This document shows positions 1-6,138 of a stretch of 10,366 nt of DNA, one piece after another. The notes under the pieces were generated by a model that was given only the letters and a program-made list of their open reading frames with translations, ran no database searches and had not been told where the DNA came from. The stretch is from JACKAL01 sp964400355 (lineage in GTDB: Bacteria; Bdellovibrionota; Bdellovibrionia; Bdellovibrionales; JAGQZY01): assembly GCA_964400355.1 (NCBI GenBank), contig CAYNTO010000046.1, positions 1 to 10,366 of the forward strand. Direction: 5' to 3'. Both the position numbers and the translations under genes were made by a program. Within the stretch, counting starts at the first letter, position 1. Each line of letters opens with the position of its first letter.

Positions 1-25
1 GTCTATTTTCGATTTTCCATTATTG

Positions 26-45
26 AATTTTGCGAGCGCAAAATT
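26..45. repeat. Short perfect inverted repeat near the integrase end
   Basis: The arms AATTTTGCG (26-34) and CGCAAAATT (37-45) are perfect 9-bp inverted repeats separated by two bases. Near-palindromes of this size are common as recombinase core or arm sites. The repeat is not followed by the T-run of an intrinsic terminator on either strand. Its function is unknown. Confidence 0.55.
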
Positions 46-46
46 T

Positions 47-96
47 GGAGGTGGTTTCGGTAATTAAGCAATTTCAATTACTTCTACCACCCCTCC
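47..96. repeat. Interrupted 50-bp inverted repeat (stem-loop)
   Basis: The left arm contains GGAGG (47-51), TGGT (52-55) and GGTAATT (59-65). The right arm contains AATTACT (76-82, one G-T pair), ACCA (86-89) and CCTCC (92-96). A two-base bulge (90-91) and a 3x3 mismatch (56-58 against 83-85) interrupt the stem, and the loop is about ten bases (66-75). It could be an integrase or excisionase binding region, or a structured 3' end of the integrase transcript. Confidence 0.5.
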
Positions 97-166
97 CAGT
101 TGATTGCCAGTTCTTCAAACATAATTTGAAATAACCAGATACTTCCTAGGAGGCGTAGATAGCCTT

Positions 167-1315
167 TTACTGCTGTTTAAATAAATTTACAACTCTGCCC
201 ATAACCTCGCGTTCTGGTAGAAGTTTAAGGCCTTCTGTAGCGCCTTTAACCTCTATACCCGCAAGTCTAATGTAGCGTTGCATGGTCTTAAGATCTTTCC
301 ATCCGCAAATCTTCATCACGACCGCCGGGGCGATACCATCTCTAATAAGTTGCGTTGCAAAACACGACCTTAGAGTATGGAATTTAATTGATGGGAGGCC
401 AGAGCCTACGCAAAATTCTCGTAGGATTGACGCGGCTTCTCCGTCGGTCCAGCTTTTCCAGTGATGAAGGACGTGCTTCTCGTTTCCACGTTTTAGCTTT
501 AGGTCTTTTAAGAGGTTTAGCACTTGCGTGGATTCAACGGGAACCGATCTCCAATAACGGCCCTTAGTTGGACCAAAACCATCTTTGCTAGTCCAGTTAC
601 GGTGTACAAAAATGAGCTTATTGTCAAAATCGATTTGATCCCATTGAAGAGCATAGAGTTCGCCCGAACGCATTCCAGTGAATAAGGCAAGAGCCCAAAT
701 TGGATACCAAGGATGATTGATTCTTTCCGCATACAAAAGAAGAGTTCGAATCTGCTCAAGATTTAAAATCTCAGGCATTTTCTCTTCTTCTTTGCGGGTA
801 GACTGGAAACCTTCAGTCGGGATGGAGGTAAGTCCTTTGATCCTTCCAGAAAGTATTCCCCACTTAAAAACTGCATCAATAGCAGTTCTAAGTCGTTTGC
901 GTCTAGTTACTGAAACTTCTCGTTCAATGCGGTCTAAAATAATCCATGCTCTCGCACGATCTATTTCAGCTACATGCAAACTCATCCAATCCTGAGTCCA
1001 TTCAGAGATTATGTCGACATAATCTCTGATTACCGCGTTTGAAAGTTTTCGGATAAATATATCGTCAGTTTTAGCGGCGAGTTCCCATTCACTAAGGAGA
1101 GAGTCCCATCGACAACTACGACTTTCGGCTTCTAGCAACTCCCGTTCGACTTGAACAAAAAGTTTCTTTTCCGCACGTTCGGCTTCAGACTTAGTTCTGA
1201 AACCTTGCGCTCGTTTGTCTATCACGACTCCTTGCTGAGTTGTACTGCTTCGAAAAATCCGAACTCGGTATAAAGTTTCGTTAGTGCGTTTATCAATATA
1301 AGTGCTTATCGGCAT
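167..1315 (-). CDS. int: Tyrosine recombinase integrase of the element
   Basis: This is a site-specific recombinase of the phage-integrase/XerD superfamily, 382 residues, the usual size for prophage and ICE integrases. The full catalytic set is visible: Arg216 in the motif TGMRSGEL, the beta-hairpin Lys251, His313 and Arg316 in HTLR, Trp339 in place of the second His, and the nucleophile Tyr348. Residues 1-60 look like an arm-binding domain of the AP2-like type found in tRNA- and gene-targeting integrases, and residues 70-165 like the SAM-like core-binding domain. The enzyme should therefore be active. The ATG at 1315 overlaps the end of the upstream excisionase-like gene by 10 bp, so the two are probably translated together. 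It is the last gene before the putative element end. Its target site cannot be read from the window. Confidence 0.95.
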   Translation of the reverse strand: MPISTYIDKRTNETLYRVRIFRSSTTQQGVVIDKRAQGFRTKSEAERAEKKLFVQVERELLEAESRSCRWDSLLSEWELAAKTDDIFIRKLSNAVIRDYVDIISEWTQDWMSLHVAEIDRARAWIILDRIEREVSVTRRKRLRTAIDAVFKWGILSGRIKGLTSIPTEGFQSTRKEEEKMPEILNLEQIRTLLLYAERINHPWYPIWALALFTGMRSGELYALQWDQIDFDNKLIFVHRNWTSKDGFGPTKGRYWRSVPVESTQVLNLLKDLKLKRGNEKHVLHHWKSWTDGEAASILREFCVGSGLPSIKFHTLRSCFATQLIRDGIAPAVVMKICGWKDLKTMQRYIRLAGIEVKGATEGLKLLPEREVMGRVVNLFKQQ

Positions 1316-1578
1316 TTGAATCCTCCTTTACGGGAGGACTCAACTAACTTTTCGAGTTCAGATTTCTTGAACAACAATCGTCCATAGGGTTTGTAGAAAG
1401 GTATTCGACCTAAATTAACTAGATTACGAATTCTTGCTACACATGGGCTTCCATCTTTGCTAAAAATTCGCAAATATAGAGCTGCCTCAGTCGCATTTAA
1501 CCAATCAGAATTTTCAAAACTCTGTTCTAGGCTATGAGCTTCTTTGGCTTCTGTTACTTTCATAACAGGCCCGCCCAT
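1306..1578 (-). CDS. Excisionase-like winged-helix DNA-binding protein
   Basis: This small basic protein (90 residues) has the layout of MerR-like/Xis helix-turn-helix proteins. A first helix begins at about residue 28 (LNATEAALYL), a second lies at about 45-55, and a wing with the pattern GRIPFYKPYGRLLF (57-70) leads into SELEKLV. Such proteins bend the attachment site and direct the integrase toward excision, and many also repress or activate the int promoter. The coding overlap with int supports the excisionase reading. Two starts are possible: the ATG at 1578 or an in-frame ATG at 1563. Neither has a strong ribosome binding site, though the second is preceded by a G-rich stretch. An alternative role is a transcriptional regulator of the transfer genes. 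Confidence 0.75.
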   Translation of the reverse strand: MGGPVMKVTEAKEAHSLEQSFENSDWLNATEAALYLRIFSKDGSPCVARIRNLVNLGRIPFYKPYGRLLFKKSELEKLVESSRKGGFKCR

Positions 1579-1620
1579 TGGACTTTAAAGACTATTCTAT
1601 TTTCAAAGAACCTGAGAATC

Positions 1621-1650
1621 ATAATACCCCTAAATAGCTCGACCGTGCAA
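1621..1650 (-). promoter_or_regulatory. Possible promoter for the xis-int pair
   Basis: Read on the minus strand, TTGCAC (1645-1650) and TATTAT (1621-1626) are 18 bp apart and lie upstream of the excisionase-like gene. The -10-like box is good but the -35-like box is poor. This is a pattern guess only. The gap it lies in (1579-1702) holds no gene. Confidence 0.25.
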
Positions 1651-1702
1651 GACGGGTAGCTGAAGAACAAAAATGGCTCAGTTAGAGGAATCTCAATTGG
1701 GT

Positions 1703-2164
1703 TTAAAGTGAATTACGTTGCGTCTTTGAGTTATCCACAGCTTGTTCTGTGGATAACTCGCTCGATGAGCGGGGAGTCCGTTTTTTTTCTTTTTCGGTGA
1801 TCCCGAAGTGAGAGCGAATCGCTTTTTTTAGTTCTTCAGGAAGATCTGTTTCTGTTTTAAGTATGGAACCCAGCACCTTCTTCTCATCGAAATGCGTAGC
1901 TCTAAGATTCTTAACGTCAGCTTCTACAAAGAAGCGATGTAAGTTTTGAAAGATGTAATTTGCAAGATCAGATTTAGTAATGTTGCCAGAGTCAAAACCT
2001 TCAGTACATCGGTCAAGAGCAGATTCTAGAGCCTCATTAGAATCTTTAGAAATTACCACGCGAAAAACTTCACTCTCCTTCGTATTAACTCTAGATTGCT
2101 GACCTTCGATTGATCCTGTAACTGCCTTTAACTTTTCTTTCTTTACTGTATCTATATTTTCCAT
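1703..2164 (-). CDS. Small DNA-binding protein, probably ribbon-helix-helix, putative relaxosome accessory factor
   Basis: I do not recognise this 153-residue protein by name. Residues 33-39 (VFRVVIS) look like a beta strand, residues 41-53 form a first helix, and residues 63-79, starting ITKSDLANYIF, form a second helix. That strand-helix-helix order is typical of ribbon-helix-helix proteins such as TraY or the MobC-type accessory proteins of plasmids. Both termini are charged and probably flexible. The ATG at 2164 has a good ribosome site, GGAAGGA (2172-2178). The large palindrome 2180-2302 ends only two bases upstream of that site, which would suit a protein that binds the palindrome, takes part in relaxosome assembly and represses itself. 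The last part of the gene carries the paired DnaA boxes. The function is inferred from fold-like pattern and position. Confidence 0.7.
   Translation of the reverse strand: MENIDTVKKEKLKAVTGSIEGQQSRVNTKESEVFRVVISKDSNEALESALDRCTEGFDSGNITKSDLANYIFQNLHRFFVEADVKNLRATHFDEKKVLGSILKTETDLPEELKKAIRSHFGITEKEKKRTPRSSSELSTEQAVDNSKTQRNSL
1728..1759. repeat. Two perfect DnaA boxes in a 13-bp inverted repeat
   Basis: The arms GAGTTATCCACAG (1728-1740) and CTGTGGATAACTC (1747-1759) are perfectly complementary with a six-base spacer. Each contains the consensus DnaA box TTATCCACA, one on each strand (1731-1739 and 1748-1756). The repeat lies inside the 3' coding end of the 1703-2164 gene, where it encodes ELSTEQAVDNS. 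A T-rich tract (1781-1794) lies 21 bp away. A DnaA-dependent replication origin or a DnaA-sensing control site are both possible. Neither strand shows a terminator T-run directly after the hairpin. Confidence 0.7.
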
Positions 2165-2179
2165 AAATTAATCCTTCCA

Positions 2180-2302
2180 GACTTACCCGCCACCGAAATT
2201 TATCTGCCCCAGAGCCAAGACCCCTTTCAACCAACTCGTTGGGTGGGAGGGGTCTTGGGTCGGTTAAGGGCAGACCGATTAGGTTTCGGTGGCGGGTAAG
2301 TC
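2180..2302. other. oriT: 123-bp nested inverted repeat, candidate oriT
   Basis: The outer arms GACTTACCCGCCACCGAAA (2180-2198) and its complement (2284-2302) are a perfect 19-bp inverted repeat. Inside are TCTGCCC/GGGCAGA (2203-2209 and 2268-2274), CCAAGACCCCT/AGGGGTCTTGG (2215-2225 and 2248-2258) and a central CCAAC/GTTGG (2231-2235 and 2238-2242). A further small repeat TCGGT/ACCGA spans 2260-2278. The structure lies between the candidate relaxase gene and the small DNA-binding protein gene, with an A+T-rich flank at 2303-2385. Position, nested symmetry and neighbours fit an origin of transfer. No terminator T-run follows on either strand. It could also be an operator, a replication origin or a leader RNA structure. 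No nick site can be assigned by eye. Confidence 0.55.
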
Positions 2303-2385
2303 GTTGTTTTGAAAATGGATTACTCAGAATTTTGATTTCAAGATTTTAGATTATTTGCGAGACTTACTTCTCAGTAACTATCTCA
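2303..2385. other. A+T-rich spacer beside the palindrome
   Basis: This non-coding stretch joins the relaxase stop codon to the palindrome. It is visibly A+T-rich, which is common beside transfer origins as a melting or bending region. It carries a third copy of the heptamer GACTTAC (2361-2367), which also forms the tips of both outer arms of the palindrome. I found no convincing sigma-70 promoter or terminator in it. Confidence 0.4.
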
Positions 2386-3150
2386 CTAACTGGTCGCAAG
2401 TTTTTCGTTGGCAAGGTTCGCCCATTGCCGAATTGAAGTCTTACCACGGCTCAAGTGAATGGCTGCGGTATCAGGAGATTTTAACCACTCATCCATCAAT
2501 CCGTATCCAACAGGTCGCTCCCAAGATGGATAATGGATATCTGTCATTGCGCGTCCGATGCGGTTAAAAATCGTATGCTGATCTGAAACAAACACCACCG
2601 CTTGAATTTTTTTGGCGTTCGCATAGCTGTTCATTACAGACTTATAACGTTCAAAACTTTTCAATGATTGCTCAACTTCAATGGCGATTCTGTTAAACTG
2701 ACCAGTCCCTTTTACATCAAGAATCAGGTCTGGAAACTTCGTGCTCTTTCCCTCATGAGTGGTTTTCATCCAAACCATAAACTTCTTTTTAAGTTCGGCT
2801 TCCGTGGTGAATTCGTTTAGAACATTTTGTTTTTCAAGAGCTAGGGCGATTCTGGCAACCTTCTCGTCGTGATCGAACTGGCCGAGATGCGGCTGACTCA
2901 CGGCCACCGTGCCTCGCTTTTGAAGCACTTCTAAAGACTTCTTTGAAAGCACGAGCACGTTGCGAAGCATCCGTGACGGATGGATGCAAAAATATTCGTG
3001 ATCCACTAGATTCTTCCACGTTCGAGCATTCTGCGCCCGCGAGCGAAACGCGAAAAACTCAAGCCACAATGGTTTGCTCAAGAATCCGGTCTTCGCCGCA
3101 AATAGAATCTCGCGCATGGGAACGGCACGGGGCCTCACTGCGCGTCCCAT
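2386..3150 (-). CDS. Candidate PD-(D/E)XK relaxase, replication-relaxation/MobC type
   Basis: The 254-residue protein has an N-terminal part (about 13-70) that reads as a winged-helix domain. Its C-terminal part carries a nuclease-like signature: PD at 140-141, then IAIEVE (155-160, with Glu158 and Glu160), then Lys164 and Arg168 in QSLKSFERY, and then a hydrophobic strand AVVFVSD (184-190). This pattern is shared by the replication-relaxation family and by MobC of plasmid CloDF13, which acts as a relaxase without the usual HUH motif. No HUH-type relaxase is present in the window. The gene follows the coupling ATPase and lipoprotein genes and lies next to the palindrome, as expected for the enzyme that nicks oriT. 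The ATG at 3150 overlaps the previous gene by 16 bp. An in-frame ATG at 3117 is an alternative, and neither has a clear ribosome site. A regulatory or accessory nuclease role remains possible. Confidence 0.65.
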   Translation of the reverse strand: MGRAVRPRAVPMREILFAAKTGFLSKPLWLEFFAFRSRAQNARTWKNLVDHEYFCIHPSRMLRNVLVLSKKSLEVLQKRGTVAVSQPHLGQFDHDEKVARIALALEKQNVLNEFTTEAELKKKFMVWMKTTHEGKSTKFPDLILDVKGTGQFNRIAIEVEQSLKSFERYKSVMNSYANAKKIQAVVFVSDQHTIFNRIGRAMTDIHYPSWERPVGYGLMDEWLKSPDTAAIHLSRGKTSIRQWANLANEKLATS

Positions 3151-3584
3151 CGAGTTGGCTCGGAAATAATATATTCAAAATGTCCTTCGATATAGCGATT
3201 GCCAACGACGCGGCCCTCGATCCAGCGAGACTCTACTTTTGCTTCTCGCAAAGACGGCATGGCTCCCGTTGCTTGGCGAGGAGCCGATGCGCGTCCGTTT
3301 GCGTAGGCCTTCGTTTCACGGTCTTTGATTTCCTGATGAAGAGCAGAGCCAGCAATCAGTCCCGTCATTCCTCCAATCGTTGCTCCGATCACAACGTTTC
3401 GAGTTCTGTGTTGCCCATTTTTGCCAGGATCAACTATGCCACCTAAAGCTGCGCCTCCTGTAGCTCCGATGAGTCCGCCAAGGCCAGCACTTTTGTTTTG
3501 AGTCGCACATCCTGTCGCAGTGAGAGTCGCCGCAAAATAAATTGCGGCCATGTAAAATACGTTCATTCTTTTTTTACGCTGCAT
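3135..3584 (-). CDS. Glycine-zipper lipoprotein, possible VirB7/TraV analogue
   Basis: This is a predicted 149-residue lipoprotein. It has a basic N-terminus, a hydrophobic segment at about 8-24 and a lipobox-like ATGC ending at Cys26. Two glycine-rich zipper segments follow (about 35-50 and 67-80), as in the 17-kDa surface antigen family. A C-terminal block rich in aromatic residues and glycine contains the pattern GNRYIEGHFEY. I chose the ATG at 3584 because GGAGG (3590-3594) lies five bases upstream. The reading frame is open further, but only from a TTG. The start overlaps the end of the coupling-protein gene by 11 bp. In type IV secretion systems a small lipoprotein anchors the VirB9-VirB10 ring in the outer membrane, and no other VirB7/TraV candidate is seen here. 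The role is inferred. An entry-exclusion or structural lipoprotein is an alternative. Confidence 0.7.
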   Translation of the reverse strand: MQRKKRMNVFYMAAIYFAATLTATGCATQNKSAGLGGLIGATGGAALGGIVDPGKNGQHRTRNVVIGATIGGMTGLIAGSALHQEIKDRETKAYANGRASAPRQATGAMPSLREAKVESRWIEGRVVGNRYIEGHFEYIISEPTRWDAQ

Positions 3585-5184
3585 TAATACCTCCAAGAAT
3601 TTGGGGTTTTTCAGTTTCAGGCAAATCGTCAAGTCCTGCCGAAACCGTTTTCTCAACTTTTAGGAATGGCTCACTTTTAAGATCGTCAAATTTATTGAAC
3701 TTGATTGCGAGTGTTCGGCTACCAGCCTCGTGCGGGATGACCATTACGGCTTGTCCTACACCTAACTCGTTTTTGAAACGGTTGGGATGGATAATAAACT
3801 CGTCCACCTCGCGGGCCGAAGCGTCTCCAGTGTCTTCTTGCTTCAATACACCGCGCTTCGTGCGGGCGGTGTATTTGATGCTTTTCACCGTACCGATTAC
3901 TTTTGAAAAATACTCGGCAGACTCAGGATCATTCCCGCGCATAAAAACTTTTAGATTCGCGTTCGTCAGAATCGAGTTGGCAATCGCATCGCCCATCGTT
4001 TTGATGTCTCCGAGCGCTTGATGTGCGAATACAATTCCAACATTTGCGCTTCTGGATTTATTCAGAATGGTCACAAAACCTGGATATAGGTATTCAGAAA
4101 AATCGTCCAAAAATACGGAATAGAACTGATTATTACGGTCCTCACCACGATGACGGTTTGCTACTGCGCTTTGCAAGCATTGTAGAATCATCTTTCCAGA
4201 CGCCTTTCCCAGAAAAGGGGAAAGCATAACTGGAAGCTGAAAGTAGACGATCAAGTTTTCCTTTAGGGCGCTATCTAGGCCTATACTCGGCTTTTCAGTA
4301 TTAAAAAGAGCAGAAGTTTTTCCGAATGCAAAGTGACTGAGGGCGGCTGTCAGCCCACTTGTTCGTTGAGCAATTTCGGTTGCAGGAAGACTCGCATAAT
4401 GTTTAGCCCAATTTTTAAGACCCTGATTTTGCGTTTTCTCAGCCAGCGCCTTTAGTTTATTCGGAAAAGTAATGGCCTCCGATACTTTCAAGAAAGTCGG
4501 AGTTTCGTTGCTTTCCGAAAAAATCCTCATTACCTGCGAGAAAATTTCAAACTGCACACTTCGATAGTATTCATTCTCAAATTCAAAGGAATTGAATACT
4601 CGCTCGGCTACTTCTTCAGGACTTCCACCCAAAAGGGGATTGAACTGGTGTGATTCCTCAATGCTACTGAGAGAAAAAAGGCGAAAGTCTTTTTGCCTAC
4701 CGTGTTTCACTGTGTACGACCAAAGTTTATCAAGAAGGCTTCGGTCAGATTTTCCGTCAATGAGAATCAAACCTCGTCCTTGCTCAATATCTTGAATCGC
4801 CCACGGTAGAATTACGCTTTCCGTTTTTCCGGCATTCGTCGTCCCAATAACTTGCGTGTGCATCGCACGCTGCTTGGTCTTAATGTGAACCTCTTCGTTT
4901 TCATCCGTAAATCCGCAAAAAACAGAACTCTCGGCCTTTCCAATGACGGCCTTTTCTTGCTCGCATTTTTTGGAGTTGGTTTCATGCTTCCGAGCCATCC
5001 AGTAGAAAAGCGGTGTAAGCAGTAAAATGATAAGAACCAAGAGCGTGATCTGATTTTGAGGTTTCCTGATCCAGACATTTAGAAACTCGTAGCCTCTCTG
5101 CAAGATGAAGAAACCGAAAAACAGTACGCATCCCCTGATTAGCGTTTCATCGCCGATTTGGGATTTCTTCGATTTATCGTCCAT
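3574..5184 (-). CDS. traD: Type IV coupling protein (TraD/VirD4/MobB family ATPase)
   Basis: This is the membrane-bound ATPase that links the relaxosome to the secretion channel. From the ATG at 5184 it has 536 residues. Two hydrophobic segments (about 16-29 and 45-62) anchor it in the inner membrane. The Walker A motif GTTNAGKT is at 114-121, the strand and loop LILIDGKSD follow shortly after, Walker B is FLDD (Asp360-361), and the downstream FAHQ motif has Gln389. It is shorter than F TraD and lacks its long C-terminal tail. The ATG at 5184 overlaps the traB-like stop by 11 bp. A TTG at 5211 is a less likely start. Being followed by a lipoprotein and then a MobC-like gene, it may pair with that relaxase as MobB pairs with MobC in CloDF13. 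The family assignment is firm, the subfamily less so. Confidence 0.93.
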   Translation of the reverse strand: MDDKSKKSQIGDETLIRGCVLFFGFFILQRGYEFLNVWIRKPQNQITLLVLIILLLTPLFYWMARKHETNSKKCEQEKAVIGKAESSVFCGFTDENEEVHIKTKQRAMHTQVIGTTNAGKTESVILPWAIQDIEQGRGLILIDGKSDRSLLDKLWSYTVKHGRQKDFRLFSLSSIEESHQFNPLLGGSPEEVAERVFNSFEFENEYYRSVQFEIFSQVMRIFSESNETPTFLKVSEAITFPNKLKALAEKTQNQGLKNWAKHYASLPATEIAQRTSGLTAALSHFAFGKTSALFNTEKPSIGLDSALKENLIVYFQLPVMLSPFLGKASGKMILQCLQSAVANRHRGEDRNNQFYSVFLDDFSEYLYPGFVTILNKSRSANVGIVFAHQALGDIKTMGDAIANSILTNANLKVFMRGNDPESAEYFSKVIGTVKSIKYTARTKRGVLKQEDTGDASAREVDEFIIHPNRFKNELGVGQAVMVIPHEAGSRTLAIKFNKFDDLKSEPFLKVEKTVSAGLDDLPETEKPQILGGINAA

Positions 5185-6136
5185 AAGAAGCGCCCGGATC
5201 ACGGAATGCAAAGTTTGCGGTCAAAACCGCATAGAACTCCGTTTGATTTGACACCTCAATCCATCGTTTTTCTTTTTTTAGATCATTCGCCCAATTTTCA
5301 GCGCGGTCTTTAGCCGTTTCCGCGACGGCGTTCTTCCATCCATTGTCATCGCCGCCAGGATTTCCACCCAAAGCTCCGCGCTGCATAGAACCTTCTGCAT
5401 AAGCTCCGATGAATCGCGTGAGAGACTGCCCCACAGTGTTCTTAAGAGCCTCCGAGTGAACCCGACCGGAAACTCCAACCTGACCATCAACCCCAACGCC
5501 AATTGCTGAAAACTGACGTTCACGGCCATCTGGAAACTGTACCGACTTCCAGCTCACGTTTGCGCGATCGCCACCGTCATCGTAAGAAACATCCCCAAAG
5601 AGTTTTGAGCCTTGAGGAATTGCTACAGCATCTTCGTGAATATAATCACGAGTAACCACTCCAATGACGGGCATCCCTTGGTTTGCGACAATGGCTCGCT
5701 CATAGAGTTTTACTGCAATCCGACTTCCGGGCGGTATTTGGGTTTTGGAATCCAGCCCTCCACGAGCGAGAATCATCGAACTATCGCGTTCGTTTCCTCC
5801 TGATGTAGCGGAGCCACCTCTGTAAGTAGGAGCGTACAGGTGTTCAAGGTTTGCCGGAACTGATCTGCTGTAGCTACCGCCAGCTATTTGACTGATTGCC
5901 TCCTCGGTCGGATTGGAAACCACTTGCTTAGGAGATTCTCCGACTGCCGCTTGCTGAGAAAAATCTCCAGATTCTTCTTTCGGCGCAGGAACCATCAAAA
6001 TTCCCACTATACCGATGCCCAGAGCAAGAACCCCACATTTTCCGAGAGAACTCCAGTTGATTTCACGGCGGTTCAAGAAATAGGCTTTCTCTTTGAAAGC
6101 CATGTTCTTGATTTTTTCCGCAAAAGATTCTTTCAT
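5174..6136 (-). CDS. traB: VirB10/TraB/TrbI channel protein
   Basis: This is the core channel scaffold that spans from inner to outer membrane. From the ATG at 6136 it has 320 residues: a short basic cytoplasmic part, one transmembrane segment at about 33-50 (GVLALGIGIVGILMV), a periplasmic linker, and a TrbI-like beta domain at about 133-312 that starts IPPGSRIAVKLYERAIV and continues through PVIGVV, AIPQGSKLFG and VQFPDGRE. A Gly-rich stretch near 255-266 may lie in the outer-membrane pore helices. The start was chosen because GGAGG (6142-6146) is five bases upstream. ATGs at 6139 and 6148 are in frame but badly spaced or without a site. The linker lacks the proline-rich character of many VirB10 proteins. 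It lies directly after traK, with the ribosome site inside the traK end. Confidence 0.9.
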   Translation of the reverse strand: MKESFAEKIKNMAFKEKAYFLNRREINWSSLGKCGVLALGIGIVGILMVPAPKEESGDFSQQAAVGESPKQVVSNPTEEAISQIAGGSYSRSVPANLEHLYAPTYRGGSATSGGNERDSSMILARGGLDSKTQIPPGSRIAVKLYERAIVANQGMPVIGVVTRDYIHEDAVAIPQGSKLFGDVSYDDGGDRANVSWKSVQFPDGRERQFSAIGVGVDGQVGVSGRVHSEALKNTVGQSLTRFIGAYAEGSMQRGALGGNPGGDDNGWKNAVAETAKDRAENWANDLKKEKRWIEVSNQTEFYAVLTANFAFRDPGASYGR

Positions 6137-6138
6137 CA

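Larger units (their letters stand above)
1..166. other. Non-coding element end, candidate attachment region
   Basis: No gene is visible in this stretch, which lies immediately downstream of the integrase stop codon. Integrase genes of integrative elements commonly sit next to the attachment site, so an att core is expected here or just beyond the left edge. Two inverted repeats fill its left half (26-45 and 47-96, listed separately). I see no tRNA or tmRNA 3' end that could serve as a target. There is no T-run after either hairpin on either strand, so neither is a typical intrinsic terminator. The att role is inferred from position only. Confidence 0.4.

Noticed and set aside
45..60. A tmRNA-like 3' end on the minus strand (CCACCTCCA)
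   Set aside because: Only nine bases match. The preceding T-arm sequence of a tmRNA is missing, so chance is the simpler explanation.
89..98. The decamer TGGGAGGGGT shared between the left end (minus strand) and the palindrome (2244-2253)
   Set aside because: It is a G-rich, low-complexity match and the surrounding sequence does not extend it.
717..995. A 92-codon open frame on the plus strand inside the integrase gene
   Set aside because: The opposite strand encodes the complete integrase with all catalytic residues.
1759..1794. A plus-strand terminator made of the CGCTC/GAGCG hairpin and the T-rich tract
   Set aside because: The stem is only 5 bp and is separated from the T-run by nine bases. 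No plus-strand gene ends here.
2180..2302. The large palindrome as an intrinsic transcription terminator
   Set aside because: Neither strand has a T-run after the stem, and the stem is far longer and more layered than a typical terminator.
2355..2567. A 70-codon open frame on the plus strand near the relaxase end
   Set aside because: It overlaps the 3' end of the relaxase candidate and has no recognisable features or good ribosome site.
2943..3446. A 167-codon open frame on the plus strand
   Set aside because: It lies opposite the relaxase and lipoprotein genes, shows no domain-like features, and is a Cys/Arg/Ser-rich shadow of them.
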